A stretch of DNA of 64,000 bases from Valencia hispanica. Lineage: Eukaryota; Chordata; Actinopteri; Cyprinodontiformes; Valenciidae. The notes under the pieces were generated by a model. That model searched no databases. It was not told where the DNA came from and saw only the letters and a list, made by a program, of their open reading frames with translations. The stretch lies in assembly GCA_963556495.2 (NCBI GenBank), contig OY747711.1, forward strand, positions 39,040,914 through 39,104,913, written 5' to 3'. Positions within the stretch are counted from its first letter, which is position 1; the number at the start of each line of letters is the position of its first letter. Both the position numbers and the translations under genes were made by a program. Shown one piece after another: positions 22,111-34,600 of the stretch.

Positions 22111-23693
22111 CAGGTCCTTCTCAAAAAATTAGCATACTGTGATAAAGTTTATTATTTTCCATAATGTAATGATACAAATTAAACTTTCATATATTTTAGA
22201 TTCATTGCACACCAACTGAAATATTTCAGGTCTTTTATTGTTTTAAAACTGATGATTTTGGCATACAGCTCATGAAAACCCAAAATTCCTATCTCAAAAA
22301 ATTAGCATATTTCATCCGACCAATAAAAGAAAAGTGTTTTTAATACAAAAAAAGTCAACCTTCAAATAATTATGTTCAGTTATGCACTCAATACTTGGTC
22401 GGGAATCCTTTTGCAGAAATGACTGCTTCATGCAGCGTGGCATGGAGGCAATCAGCCTGTGGCACTGCTGAGATGTTATGGAGGCCCAGGATGCTTCGAT
22501 AGCGGCCTTAAACTCATCCAGAGTGTTGGGTCTTGCGTCTCTTAACTTGCTCTTCACAATATCCCACAGATTCTCTATGGGGTTCAGGTCAGGAGAGTTG
22601 GCAGGCCAATTGAGCACAGTAATACCATGGTCAGTAAACCATTTACCAGTGGTTTTGGCACTGTGACCAGGTGCCAGGTTGTGCTGAAAAATGAAATCTT
22701 CATCTCCATAAAGCTTTTCAGCAGATGGAAGCATGAAGTACTCCAAAATCCCCTGATAGCTAGCTGCATTGACCCTGCCCTTGATAAAACACAGTGGACC
22801 AACACCAGCAGCTGACATGGTGCCCCAGACCATCACTGACTGTGGGTGCTTGACACTGGACTTCAGGCATTTTGGCATTTCCTTCTCCCCAGTCTTCCTC
22901 CAGACTCTGGCACCTTGATTTCCGAATGACATGCAAAATTTGCTTTCATCCGAAAAAAGTACTTTGGACCACTGAGCAACAGTCAGGCGCTTCTGCCGCT
23001 GTTTCTGGTTCAAAAGTGGCTTGACCTGGGGAATGCGGCACCTGTAGCCCATTTCCTGCACACGCCTGTGCACGGTGGCTCTTGATGTTTCTACTCCAGA
23101 CTCAGTCCACTGCTTCCGCAGATCCCCCAAGGTCTGGAATCTGTCCTACTCCACAATCTTCCTCAGGGTCCGGTCACCTCTTCTCGTTGTGCAGCGTTTT
23201 CTGCCACACTTTTTCCTTCCCACAGACTTCCCACTGAGGTGCCTTGATACAGCACTCTAGGAACAGCCTATTCGTTCAGAAATTTCTTTCTGTGTCTTAC
23301 CCTCTTGCTTGAGGGTGTCAATGATGGCCTTCTGGGCAGCAGTCAGGTCGGCAGTCTTACCCATGATTGCGGTTTTGAGTAATGAACCAGGCTGGGAGTT
23401 TTTAAAAGCCTCAGGAATATTTTGCAGGTGTTTAGAGTTAATTAGTTGATTCAGATGATTAGGTTAATAGCTCGTTTAGAGAACCTTTTCATGATATGCT
23501 AATTTTTTGAGATAGGAATTTTGGGTTTTCATGAGCTGTATGCCAAAATCATCAGTTTTAAAACAATAAAAGAACTGAAATCTTTCAGTTGGTGTGCAAT
23601 GAATCTAAAATATATGAAAGTGTAATTTTCATCATTACATTATGGAAAAGAATGAACTTTATCACAATATGCTAATTTTTTGAGAAGGAACTG
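22111..23693 (-). mobile_element. Full-length Tc1-like transposon
   Basis: Ends CAGGTCCTTCTCAAAAAATT at 22111 and its near-exact inverse at 23693 are flanked by TA (22109-22110 and 23694-23695). A second, inner pair of related repeats lies near 22270-22315 and 23490-23535, giving the IR/DR arrangement seen in many fish Tc1 elements. Length is about 1.58 kb. Confidence 0.92.
22312..23364 (-). pseudogene. Tc1-like transposase, near-complete, inactivated
   Basis: A 350-codon frame from ATG at 23362-23364 (MGKTADLTAAQKAIIDTLKQ) is interrupted by two in-frame TAG codons, near 23260 and 23147. The DNA-binding domain is followed by the catalytic domain: first Asp in LFSDESKF, and [19 protein letters not shown] with the last Glu. 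The second catalytic position reads FQHNLAPGHSAK, so Asp is replaced by Asn. The copy is inactive but its ends could still be mobilised in trans. Confidence 0.85.
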
Positions 23694-23695
23694 TA

Positions 23696-24780
23696 TGTAG
23701 AAATTTCTAAATTTCTAAAAGTACTTTTTACTCTTTCTCATCTTTGTTGTTTTGACAGAATAGCAAACATTTTCCTTGAATTTGTTGTATCCAGCAACAA
23801 ATTACTGATTACTCATCAATTTGATTAGCACATAACGATGAACCAACCAGTATAACGAAAAGGTACATTTGTTTTTCAAGTCAAAATCATTCATGACTGG
23901 CCAAGGCAAAACAGCGTATTAACTTTTTCTTAGTAGCAGTCGTGAATATTTTTTAGAAATGCCTTAAACAAAGCAGTATAGCAACTGAGTTTCAGTTTTC
24001 AGTTTCACTCTGGAGAAAAAGAAGAATTGAGAAGGAAACATGTAGCTTTTTTCTTTACTTTACTCAGCAGAGAGATGATGTGTCAGATACTGAAAATATT
24101 ATTATGTACAAACATGTATGTGATACATCGTTTCATGTGTAGGGACCAAAAAAAACACACACTTTAAAATGAAAAAATGCTGATCCGTATATACCGTAAA
24201 TGCCGCTTTATCAAGTACTTTTTCTTAGAGACTCACATCCAAAGTTTCTGAAAGATCATGCCACATATAATGTTACTAAAATGTTCTCACAGTCACAACT
24301 GTTTTACACTTTGAGAATTATAAGGGTTTTCAAAAAAACAATCATATTGTTCATCTAAGATCATCTAAGCCTATGTCATATGCATAAATATAGACACAAA
24401 GACAGAACTGATCTTTTGTCATTTTTGGTGGTCAGTATAGTTTCCTATATACACTCAAAAACATGTGAAATCAGGGATTTTATTAGTTACACTCTGCAGG
24501 TTATGCCACTAAATCATACTTTGACACAGATCTTTTGAGTATGAATGATAGAAAAGGCAAGTCATATCCAGGTTTACTGATGAAGTTGATAAGTGAGATA
24601 CATTTTTGTATCGCTGAACATTTCAATCCTTCAACACATTCTTCCTTTAGGTCTGCAATCCCTGGTTTGAATTCTGCTACTATGTTGGTATGGGATGTTC
24701 AGATGGATTTTGCAGTATTAGGTGGACTACTTTAAAGCATTTTAATGTTGGCCTGTATTTTAGTCTCTAAACTGCTGACC
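23696..24780. other. Unassigned AT-rich stretch
   Basis: No gene or element is recognised between the Tc1 copies. Confidence 0.45.
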
Positions 24781-25409
24781 TGATTTGGTTTTTGTGATTT
24801 TCTGCAGCTCCTCTAGAGTAACCATGAGTTTTAATGGCTGCGTCTCTAATTAAAGCTTTCCTTTCTGAGACAGTTCAGATGGACAGCCATGTCTTCGTAG
24901 ATTTGAAGTTCTGCTATTCTGTTTCCATTTTCTGATGACAGACTGAACAGTGGGGCTGCATTGTGGTGGAGTTACCAGCACAGTTGCTTTGTAGTAAGAA
25001 GGTCCTGGGTTCAAATCCCAGTTTAGGGTCTTTGTGCATGGAGTTTGCATGTTCTCCTTGTTTTGGATTCTCTCCGGGTACTCCAGCTTCCTCCCATAAT
25101 CCAAAAACATGTCTGCTATGGCAGGGCATATAGGTTATATAGGTTAACCGGTCTCTTTAAATTGTCCCTTGGGTATGAGTGTGTGGTCATGTGCCCTGGG
25201 TGTCTCTGTGTTGCCCTGTGATGGATTGGCGCCCTGTCCAGAGTTTAACTTGCCTCTCACCATTGATTTCGTCATCTTCCATTTGACTATTGTGCTACTT
25301 TGTTTTGGCCAGCTCATAAAATCTCAATAATATAACAGTTGTGGTTGTAACATGACAAAATGTGAAAACGTTCAAGGGGTATTAATACTCTTGCAAGGCA
25401 CTGTGTGTA
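24780..25409 (-). mobile_element. Truncated Tc1-like relic, family A, carrying a SINE
   Basis: The left part keeps the transposase landmark CTGCAGCTCCTCTAGAGTAA. The right end near 25340-25409 is the family inverted repeat (GGTTGTAACATGACAAAATG, then CTTGCAAGGCACTGTG). A SINE-like sequence separates them. Confidence 0.65.
24955..25255 (+). repeat. tRNA-derived SINE-like element
   Basis: A tRNA-like head has the B-box-like GGGTTCAAATCCCAG near 25010. The body carries GGAGTTTGCATGTTCTCC, CTCCGGGTACTCCAGCTTCC and a TGATGGATTGGCGCCCTGTC end. This layout is familiar from teleost genomes. It is inserted within the Tc1-like relic. It is not a functional tRNA gene. Confidence 0.65.
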
Positions 25410-25443
25410 TTTTATTTTGTGAGAAAACAGGCATAATCTATGA

Positions 25444-25610
25444 CTAATTTGTTTCCCTTGAGCGTTTTGCTTGACCTAGACTCTTTTCATATAGCGCCAT
25501 CAGATGTGTAGCTAAACAGGCAGCCACAAGGACCAAGGAGCTGAGGAAGAAGGAAGCACCACTGATGAAGAAGGTTGATGCATAGTTCCCGGTCTGGTCT
25601 ACAAACCAAC
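25444..25610 (-). CDS. slc16a12: slc16a12 coding exon 8 (last)
   Basis: 167 bp, residues 542-596, with [20 protein letters not shown], the final span and a short basic tail ending in TAG at 25444-25446. The C-terminal tail is shorter than in the mammalian protein as I recall it. Confidence 0.9.
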
Positions 25611-28600
25611 CTGGAGAAGGTGGAAGAAAAGGAGTCACATAATGATCTACATAAATGTTTCCAACACTGAAGGTGTCGCCAAGTGAAATTAATTAAACTA
25701 AGATTATTTTGTGGGTCAACAAGCATGAATGCAAAGTTGGTTTATCTGCAAACATGTGAAAGATTTATATTAGAAATGACTGAAATATTTTACATATAGA
25801 CAAATCTGATATGTTTAGATTCTAGGAGCTTAGAAATTTGTTAATTTTTGATTAAAAAAAGAGCGAGAACCACTTATCTCAATTATTTAAAACATTCAGA
25901 ATCAAAGATTCCTCTAACATTACAACAATTATTCAATAAGACTTACCCCCTATTGGTGGGCTGACCAGGTATGGGATAGCATGCAGGAAGTACACCACAC
26001 CCAAGGCCGAAGTAAGATGGGTGAAGCCTACAGTGTCAGAGGTCACGACTGGTATCAGTGCCACATATGCGCCATCAAAGTATCCGTAGAGAACAGAAAA
26101 TGGCACCAGGAGGGAGAAGGAACGCAGGAAGGGCAGGAACATGCAACAAAGGCCCTCAATGCCTATAGCCACCATGTAGCTCTGCATGCAGTACCTCTTT
26201 AAACACCTGGAGGAGAAGAAATCTGTTACTTCAGAGTTTTGATTCAAAGGTTGAATATCATATATAGTGGGGCAAAAAAAAGTATTTGTCTGCCATTGAT
26301 TGTGCGAGTTTCCCCACTTAAAAAGTAGAAAGACGTCTGTCATGTTTATCATAGGTACACTTCAACTGTGAGAGACAGAATATAAAAATAACTCCAGGAA
26401 ATCACATTGTATAATTTATTTATATAATGGTGCAGAAAATAAGTATTTGGCTAAAAACAAAAGTTCACTTTAATCCTTTGTAATGCAACCTTGGTTGGCA
26501 ATGACAGAGGTCAAATGTTTCCTGTAGGGTCTTCAACAGGTTTGCACACACTGTAGCTGCTATTTTGCTCCATTCTTCCATGCAGATCTTCTCCAGAGCT
26601 GTGATGTTTTGGGGCTGTCGCTGGGCAACACAGACTTTCAACTTCCTCCACAGATATTCTATTGGATTGAGGTCTGGAGACTGGCTTGGCCACTCCAGAA
26701 ACTTGAAATGCTTTTTACGTACTCAGTCCTTCGTTTCCAGGCGGTGTGTTTGGGATCATTGTCATGCTGGAAGATCCAGCCATGTTTTATCTTGAATGGT
26801 CTCACTGATATGGTTTTCGCACAAAATCCCACGATACACGGCCCCATTCATCCTTTCCTTAATACGTTCTTGTAGTCCTATCCCCTTTGCAGAAAAGCAG
26901 CCCCAAAGCATAAGATTTCCACCAGAATGCTTCACAGTAGGTGTGGTGTTCTTGGGATGCAACTCAACATTCTTCCCCCTCCAAACACAGTGAATGGTGT
27001 TTATACCAGAGACTTCTATTTTGGTCTCATCTGACCACATAACATTAAATTCTCCTCTTGATCATCCAGATGGTCTCTGGCAAACTTTAGACGGGCCTGG
27101 ACATGTGCTAGCTTAAGCAGGGGGACCTTTCGAACGCTGCAATGACATAGTGTGTTACTAATAGTAACCTTTGTTACTGTGGTCCCAGCTCTCTTCAGGT
27201 CATTGACCAGTTCCCCCAGTGTAGTTCTGGGCTGTTTCCTCACCATTCCTAAGATCATGTGTACAACACACGGTGAGATCTTGCATGAAGCCCCAGATCG
27301 AGGGAGATTGTCAGTGATCTTGCATTTATTCCATTTTCTAATAATGATCAAACAGTTGAACTCTTCTCACCAAGCTGCTTGCCTATTGTAGATTGGCTCA
27401 TCAAAGTCTTCTGAGTTCTGTTGAAGGTGTGCTAGGAGTCTGTTACAGATAACAAGTTCAAACAGGTGCCATTAATGGAGGAAACAAGCAGAGGATAGAA
27501 GAGCTTTTTAAAGTAGTAATAGGTCTGTGAGGGCCAGAAATCTCGCTTGGTTTTAGGTGCTAAATACTTATTTTCTGCGCTATTATAGAAATAAATTCTT
27601 TAAAAATTACAGACCTCTCATCTTTTTAAGTGGGATATCTTGCACAACTGGTTGCTGCTAAATCTATTTTGCTGCTCTGTAACAATAAACGTCTCCATTC
27701 CAAACTTACGTCTTGTCTGTGATCCATCCAAATGTGATGTTGCCAACAATTCCACTGACACCAAATATCGACATCAGGAGGGCGGCAGGCTGATGCTCGA
27801 TCCCTACACTCAGACCATAAGGGACGAGGTAAACTACTGGAACGCTACAGCCAAATGCCAGAAAAACAAAGGATACGGACAGGACCAGGAATCTGGGAAT
27901 CCACAGAAAGCGAAACTCTTCCTTTGCTTTAAAAAAGAAAGATTGACCTCTGGAGTGTACCAACGGTTCAGTTGAAATTGTTTCATCAAAGTCATCTGTT
28001 AATATCACTTCATTAGATATGAAATTTTCTCTTTTTTCATTAGCATTCATCCACATGCTGTTTGAGTTAATCTTTTCATCTTTCACGCTGCTATCCGGAA
28101 ACATTGGACCTGATACCTCCATGTCCTCCAACATCGTCTCCAGCTTATTGCTTAACAGGATGCAGTCAGCCATTTTCTTATCCATCACCCTAGAAACAGT
28201 CAGCTTTGGGCTTGGTAGGAGTGTGATACTCTGCTGAAGCTTGTCTTTTTCAAGTCGTACGTTTTTAAAGGTTCCAATGGCAATGACAAGGCCCTCTTTA
28301 TCTTTTAAACTGTTTATTTGTTGCTGCTTTGGCTCCTCTTGGCCCCAGTCCGTGGTTGCTTGTTCAGTGAGTTCAGTTTGCAGCACAGCGGTCATGCAGG
28401 CTTTCTCCACATTTGTCATGTTGTTCTCCCATATCCTTCAGATAGAACAAAGAACACCAAAGAAAATAATAAATCAATTTATTACATTGCCCTGCAGTAA
28501 TATTCACAGTGTATTTTATGTTGTCAGATTAAACCACAAACCTCAATGCATTTTACTTGGATTTTATGCGACATACCTATACAAAGTAGCACATGATTGT

Positions 28601-31600
28601 GAAGTAGAAAGAAAATGAAAAAAGTTTATTTCATTAATATCTGACAAAACCATGGCTTACATTTGTATTCAGCTACATCGACTTAGTACTTTATAGAACC
28701 ACCTAATGCTGCAATTACAGAGCTTATGGGTATGTCTATGATCTAGAGAATGAAATGTTTCCCTATTTGTCTTTACAGAACAACCTAAGTTCAGACAGAC
28801 TAGCTGGGCTGCATCTCTGAACACAAACTTTTAAGTTGAGTTGGTGAATTTCATTTTACTTAAGTCTGGACTTTGATTTGGCTATTGTCATGAATATGCT
28901 TTGATCAAAGCCATTCCATTGTAGTTCTGGCTGTATGTTTGGAGTTATTATAGTGCTCCAAGGTTAACTTGTGTTGACCAGTCTCAAGTCTTTTGCAGCC
29001 CTGAACAGGTTGTCTTATTGGATTGTCCTGCCTTAATGTCCCTCCTAAATAAAATAATTCCCACAGCATCTGCCACCATGTGTCATTGGTCATATGGTGT
29101 GTTTGGGGCAATGCTCATGGTAAAAAAAATCCCCCCAAAAACAGTGTATAATTTTAATTTTAATTTGCATGTGTATGCTATTGTGCACTGTAACAGAAAA
29201 TTCTAGTTAAATACATTAAAATCCATGGTTGTAATGTGACAAAATGCAGAAAAATGTAAGTAGAGGGAAAACTTTTGCAGGGCACTGGATGCTGCATTAA
29301 GCTGTTATGGGGATCATAAAAAATATAAGGAAAAAACACAAAAGTTAAATACAGTATTGTAACTTGTATGCTCACACGTCTTCCACTTGCATAAAAACTT
29401 AATTTACATTTTTGGATATTGTGGTCACTCAAGACTTGGTTTGTTGTGCTAAAAACACGACATCAGTCAGCACCCTTCCATGATTATTTAACCAGTTGTA
29501 CAAATGTGTATACAATAAAGTCAGGTTTTATTGCAGTAGCATTAGAATTTAAGATCCTTCTTCTCACATACAAAGCCCTTAATAATCAAGCTCCATCATA
29601 CATCAGAGATCTAATTGTTCCATATGTTCCTAACAGAGCACTTCGCTCTCAGACTGCAGGTTTACTTGTAGTTCCTAGGATTTCTAAAAGTAGAATGGGA
29701 GGCAGATCTTTTAGTTATCAGGCTCCTCCCCTGTGGAACCAGCTCCCAGCTTTAGTCCGTGAGGCAGACACTCTGTTTACTTTTAAGGTCAGGCTTAAAA
29801 CTTTCCTTTTTGATAAAGCTTATAGTTAGAGTGGCTAAGGTCATCCTGAGCTATCTCTGTAGTTCTGCTGCTATAGGCTTAGACTGCTGGAGGACAGACT
29901 TACCAATTTTCTTCACTCTGCTACTTTCTTTTCTCCTAAGACTCTCCAGTTGTATTACAGTACATTCTGTTATTTCGACTGTTAACTTTGTTTTCTCTCA
30001 GTGTTTTTCTCTCCATAGAAGATATACCTGGTCTGGTATCCTGCTTGGCTGCAATGCCCTGTTGGACGGGGGGCATCGACTGGGATGATCCTCCCAGTAA
30101 CTGAACATCCACTGTGTTCTGTTATCAACTTTTACTTTCTGTAACATAGAAAGTTCTCTTATATCAGATCTTCTGTTCCTTCTGTGTTTCTGCTCTGTCT
30201 TCTCAAACCCCCAGACGGTCATGGCAGATGGCCGCTCCTACTGAGCCTGGTTCTGTTGGAGGTTTCTTCCTGTTAAAGGGGAGTTTTTCCTCTCCCCCGT
30301 TGCTACATGCTTGCTCAGTATGAGGGATTGCTGAAGGATTGCTGTGGTTGGAAAGTCTGCATCAACGGGGCCAAACCTCACGCCAATGACTGACGCAATC
30401 TGCTGGGATTCCTTAAATAGGAAACTTTTTAACTGATTGGAATGTTTGTATAAATGTATTGAAATGACTTCTTGTTAAGTGCCTTGAGATGACATCTGTT
30501 GTGAATTGGTGCTATATAAATAAACTGAATTGAATTGAATTATCTGATTCTGAAAGTTTTTGAAAAATACAAACTTAATTTTTTGTGTACATTCAGTATG
30601 GTAAATGAAACCATATTAAGAAATTATTGTTTTTTATTGGGCTTGGTTTTGTGTTTTATAACACGAGCAGACGCAGACAAGTCCCAAAACAAATATAACT
30701 GAAGCAATTTTTGTAATTTATACCTGACGTTTTAATGTTGATCAGAGTGTAGGGATTTCAAATTAGTAATCGAAGGCCTGCAAGTTTCCTGAAGTACAAA
30801 TTTGACAAATATGATATAAAACAAAGGCCCATTTCTTTTGGCTACTGGCCAATAAGCTGGACAAGGACCCAAGTTTATATTCCCATCATGCACAGTGAGT
30901 AAAATGATGCAGTGGGAGGTAAAAAAAACAAAACACAAAAACCCAAAGAAACCTCTATTAAATAACTACAGCAAAGAGTAGCATTTTGGGGTCAACAAGT
31001 TTTCACAAAAAGCATTAGATGCTATCTCCAAGAATATAGATTGAGACTGATGCCAGAAAAAAAAGCCTTTTCTGTCCTACCAGTAAAAACACAAAAATGT
31101 GGAGTTTCCTAAACATTACTGAGACTTTAACAAGAACTATATGCTTGAGATGTGTCTAGCTTGAAAAAAAGTTTGAGAGGTACCCCTATGACCACTTTTT
31201 AGTGGAGGACCTATGATGCTGTGAGTCTGGTGGTGATTTAAATACAAATCAGATTATATCTGCCCCGCAATGAGTGGGTCTTTCAGAAGAATAATGACCC
31301 TAAACATATGATACTGCCAAGTTCAAGAAATATTGAAAAGATTCCCCATACACAAAATTATGCTTAGTTCTTGGTCATTTTAGTCCTTCAACCTACATTA
31401 TGTGATAAACTTGTGAGATGAAGAGTACTGTTTACAGCTAAGCCCTCCTTTTTTTAATATTAATAACTAATTTACTATAACTGCATTACTGAGCAACTGG
31501 CTCCATCTATTGACCAAAACAGTGATAAAGAAACACATAATAGAAAACTCTACAGCATAAATCTTTCTACATTGTAGGATATTATATATTTGACTGGGCT

Positions 31601-34600
31601 TTGTCTAAATGTGCTGTATATACAGTACTGTGCAAATGTTTTAGGCAGGTGTGAAAAAATGCTGTAAACAAAGAATGCTTTAAAAAATTGAAGTGTTTAT
31701 ACTTTAGTTTTACCAATCAACAAAATGCAGTGAATAAAACATAAGAGAAATCTAAATCAAATCAATATTTGGTGTGACCACCCTTTGCCTTCATAACAGT
31801 ATCAATTCTTCTAGGTACACTTGCACACAGTTTTTGAAGGAACTCAGGTGGTAGGTTGTTCCAAACATCTTGGAGAACTAAACACAGATGTTCTGGGTAT
31901 GTAGGCTTCCTTACATCCCTCTGTCTCTTCATGTAATCCCAGACAAACTCGATGATATTGAGAACAGGGCTCTGCTACAGCCCAATAAATTAAAATTTGA
32001 CTCAACAGTCCAGGACACCTGCTGCCATTGTTCTGCACCTCATTTCCTATGTTTTCATGCGTACTTGAATCGCTTGGCCTTGTTTCCAGATCGGAGGTAT
32101 TACTTTTTGGCTGCAACTCTTCCATGAAGACCACTTCTAGGTCCCACTAGTTTCTGCCAGTTCTGAGCTGATGGCACTGCTGGACATCTTCCGATTTCAA
32201 AAGGTAATAAGCTTGATGTGTCTTTCAAGTGCTGCACTAAGTTTCCTTGGTCGACCACTGCGTCTACGATCCTCAACGCTGCCCGTTTCTTTGTGCTTCT
32301 TCAAAAGAGCTTGAACAGCCCATCTTGAAACCCCAGTCTTCTTTGAAATCTTTGTCTAGGAGAGACCTTGCTAATGCAGTATAACTACCTTGTGTCTTGT
32401 TTCTGTGCTCAATCTTGCCATGACATGAAACTGTCTTCCACAACCTCACCTTGGTTGCATAGTTTGGCTGTTCCTCACCCAGTTTTAAGCGTTCTACACG
32501 GCCGTTTCTGTTTCAGCGTAATGACGGTGTTTCAACCTACGTGTTACATTGATGATTTTTGGCACATGTTTGGTATAATTGGTTGATCATACACCTGACT
32601 ATAATCCTACAAAATCTCTGACTTTGTGCAAGCGTACCTATAAGAATTGATGCTGTTTTGAATGCAAAACGTTGTAACACCAAATATTGATTTGATTTAG
32701 ATTTTTCTAGATTAGATTTTGTTTGCTCACTTTGCATTTTGAAAACTGATAAAAATAAACAATCAGTTATATTTCTGAAAGTCTTCTTTGTTTATAGCAT
32801 TTTTCACACCTGCCTAAAACGTTTGCACACTACTTTACACATTACTGGGTTGAGGGAAGGCCAGTACAAGTGATCTTCTCTGTAAACCCAGTTGTTTGTT
32901 GCTGTCTGCTCGTATCTTGTTTTGTGGCTGAACCCAACAGAACCAGACAGTGATGCACAAGCACAGGACAGGGTAAATAATGGTGGTGATGTTGTGAAGG
33001 ACTGACCTTTCAGCTCGGTTCTGTTCCAGCGGCCTCATCAGAGCGCCACAGACACACAGGTTGGAAACAAATCCTCCAAGGATGAGCAGAGCTCCTCTCC
33101 ACGAGTATTGCTCGATGAGCAGCTGAACTGCAGGAGCCAGAAGAAAGGTGCCGATACCACTCCCTGAAGACAAGGTGTAATCGGTTTTAATCGGGTGGAG
33201 ACATGAAGTGAAAGTCAGGAGTGATTTAAATGTAGACTACAGAAACATAAAAAAGAAAAAAATAATTTAGGTGAACTTAGAAATAAAAAAGATTAAGAAA
33301 ATATAGAAAATACAAATAAAAGGACTAAAACCAAGAGATAGGAGGTGAGTTGGTGAGTGAGTTGAAGGTGGTCAGTACCAGACAGAGCGATGCCATAAGC
33401 TACAGCTTTCCTCTCATTGAAGTACCTTCCAACCATTGCTATAGCTGGGGTGTAGCTCAGAGCAAAGCCAAGACCTGTGGAGGTTGAGTGGAGAGTTTGT
33501 CAAAATCTTCCAAATCCTGACATATTTAGCCCCCTTTTCACTACGGTCTGCTCGACCTGGCCCAGTGCGGCTCAGCCTGCACCAGCATGGCTTGGATGTG
33601 TTTCCATTGAAATCACAGGAATGCGGAATGGGCGAAGACATGGGCGGACTCAGTGTAGCAAAGTGGTGCGAAAAGTCCGCAATCTCTAATTCTTCTGGGC
33701 GGACATCTCGAAAGGTAACGCTATAAAGTAAAAAGTAAGAACATGCCATCGTTGCTCACTGTTTATTTGGGGTTGGTCAGGCGCTATTGTGTGACATCAC
33801 TTCACACCCACAACGCCAGGCCATTCAGTGGTTACCACTACGTAGGTAGGTGCGAGAGTGACATCACCTTACTGAACCAATCGGTCCATAGGTGGGTGTG
33901 CAGGGTCGCCTCAGCACGCTTCAGACTGAGCCAGAGGTAGTCCGAAAAAAGGCGTCGGCTCAGCCCAGGCAAAGCCATTGGAAATGCACTAAATACGGGC
34001 TGACCTGACCCGGGCCGGGCCCAGCAGACCCTAGTGGAAAAGGAGCAATAGTGGTGTGGGTAACAGCAGAGCATATTAAACTAAGCAGCCAGAGGGCAGG
34101 GATATCTCAGAGTTAAGGTGAGGATCTACATTTTCAAGAGAACAAATACAGTTTACAGTGCTTGAATTTATTTATTCAGAATGAGAATACTTGATCTGAT
34201 GGTTTCAGCACAAATACAATAAAACACTTGTTTAATGTTTACATTAAAGATCGAAAGGAATTAACCAGTTTCCTTTAAAAGTGTATAGAATAATCTTATT
34301 TTTTTAAATTATTGCCAACATAGTTACAATCTGATGCTGTGAGTTTAATCTTTTCTTTGTGTTTGAACTCAGTTTGTTTACAGATACATCTCAGCAAAAA
34401 AACAATTATCTGTGACTGAAAGAGGGAGAGAGAGCAAGAGAGAGCAAGAGAGAGCGAGAGCGATACGTTCAGTAGATTACATGAAGCATGAATGGAGTAC
34501 ATCCAGATGAGTACATCAAGTTGCTTGGTTTTATCCTAACAGAGCCTTTAGCTTCTCTCTTTTAGAGGGAATCCTTGATTTAGAAATATTGTTAGTCTCG

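Noticed and set aside
22312..23130. Treating the 272-codon frame as an intact transposase gene
   Set aside because: The frame clearly starts upstream at 23364 and is broken by two TAG codons, and a catalytic Asp is changed.
25010..25024. B-box-like motif as a tRNA gene
   Set aside because: No cloverleaf can be formed. It is the head of a SINE-like repeat.
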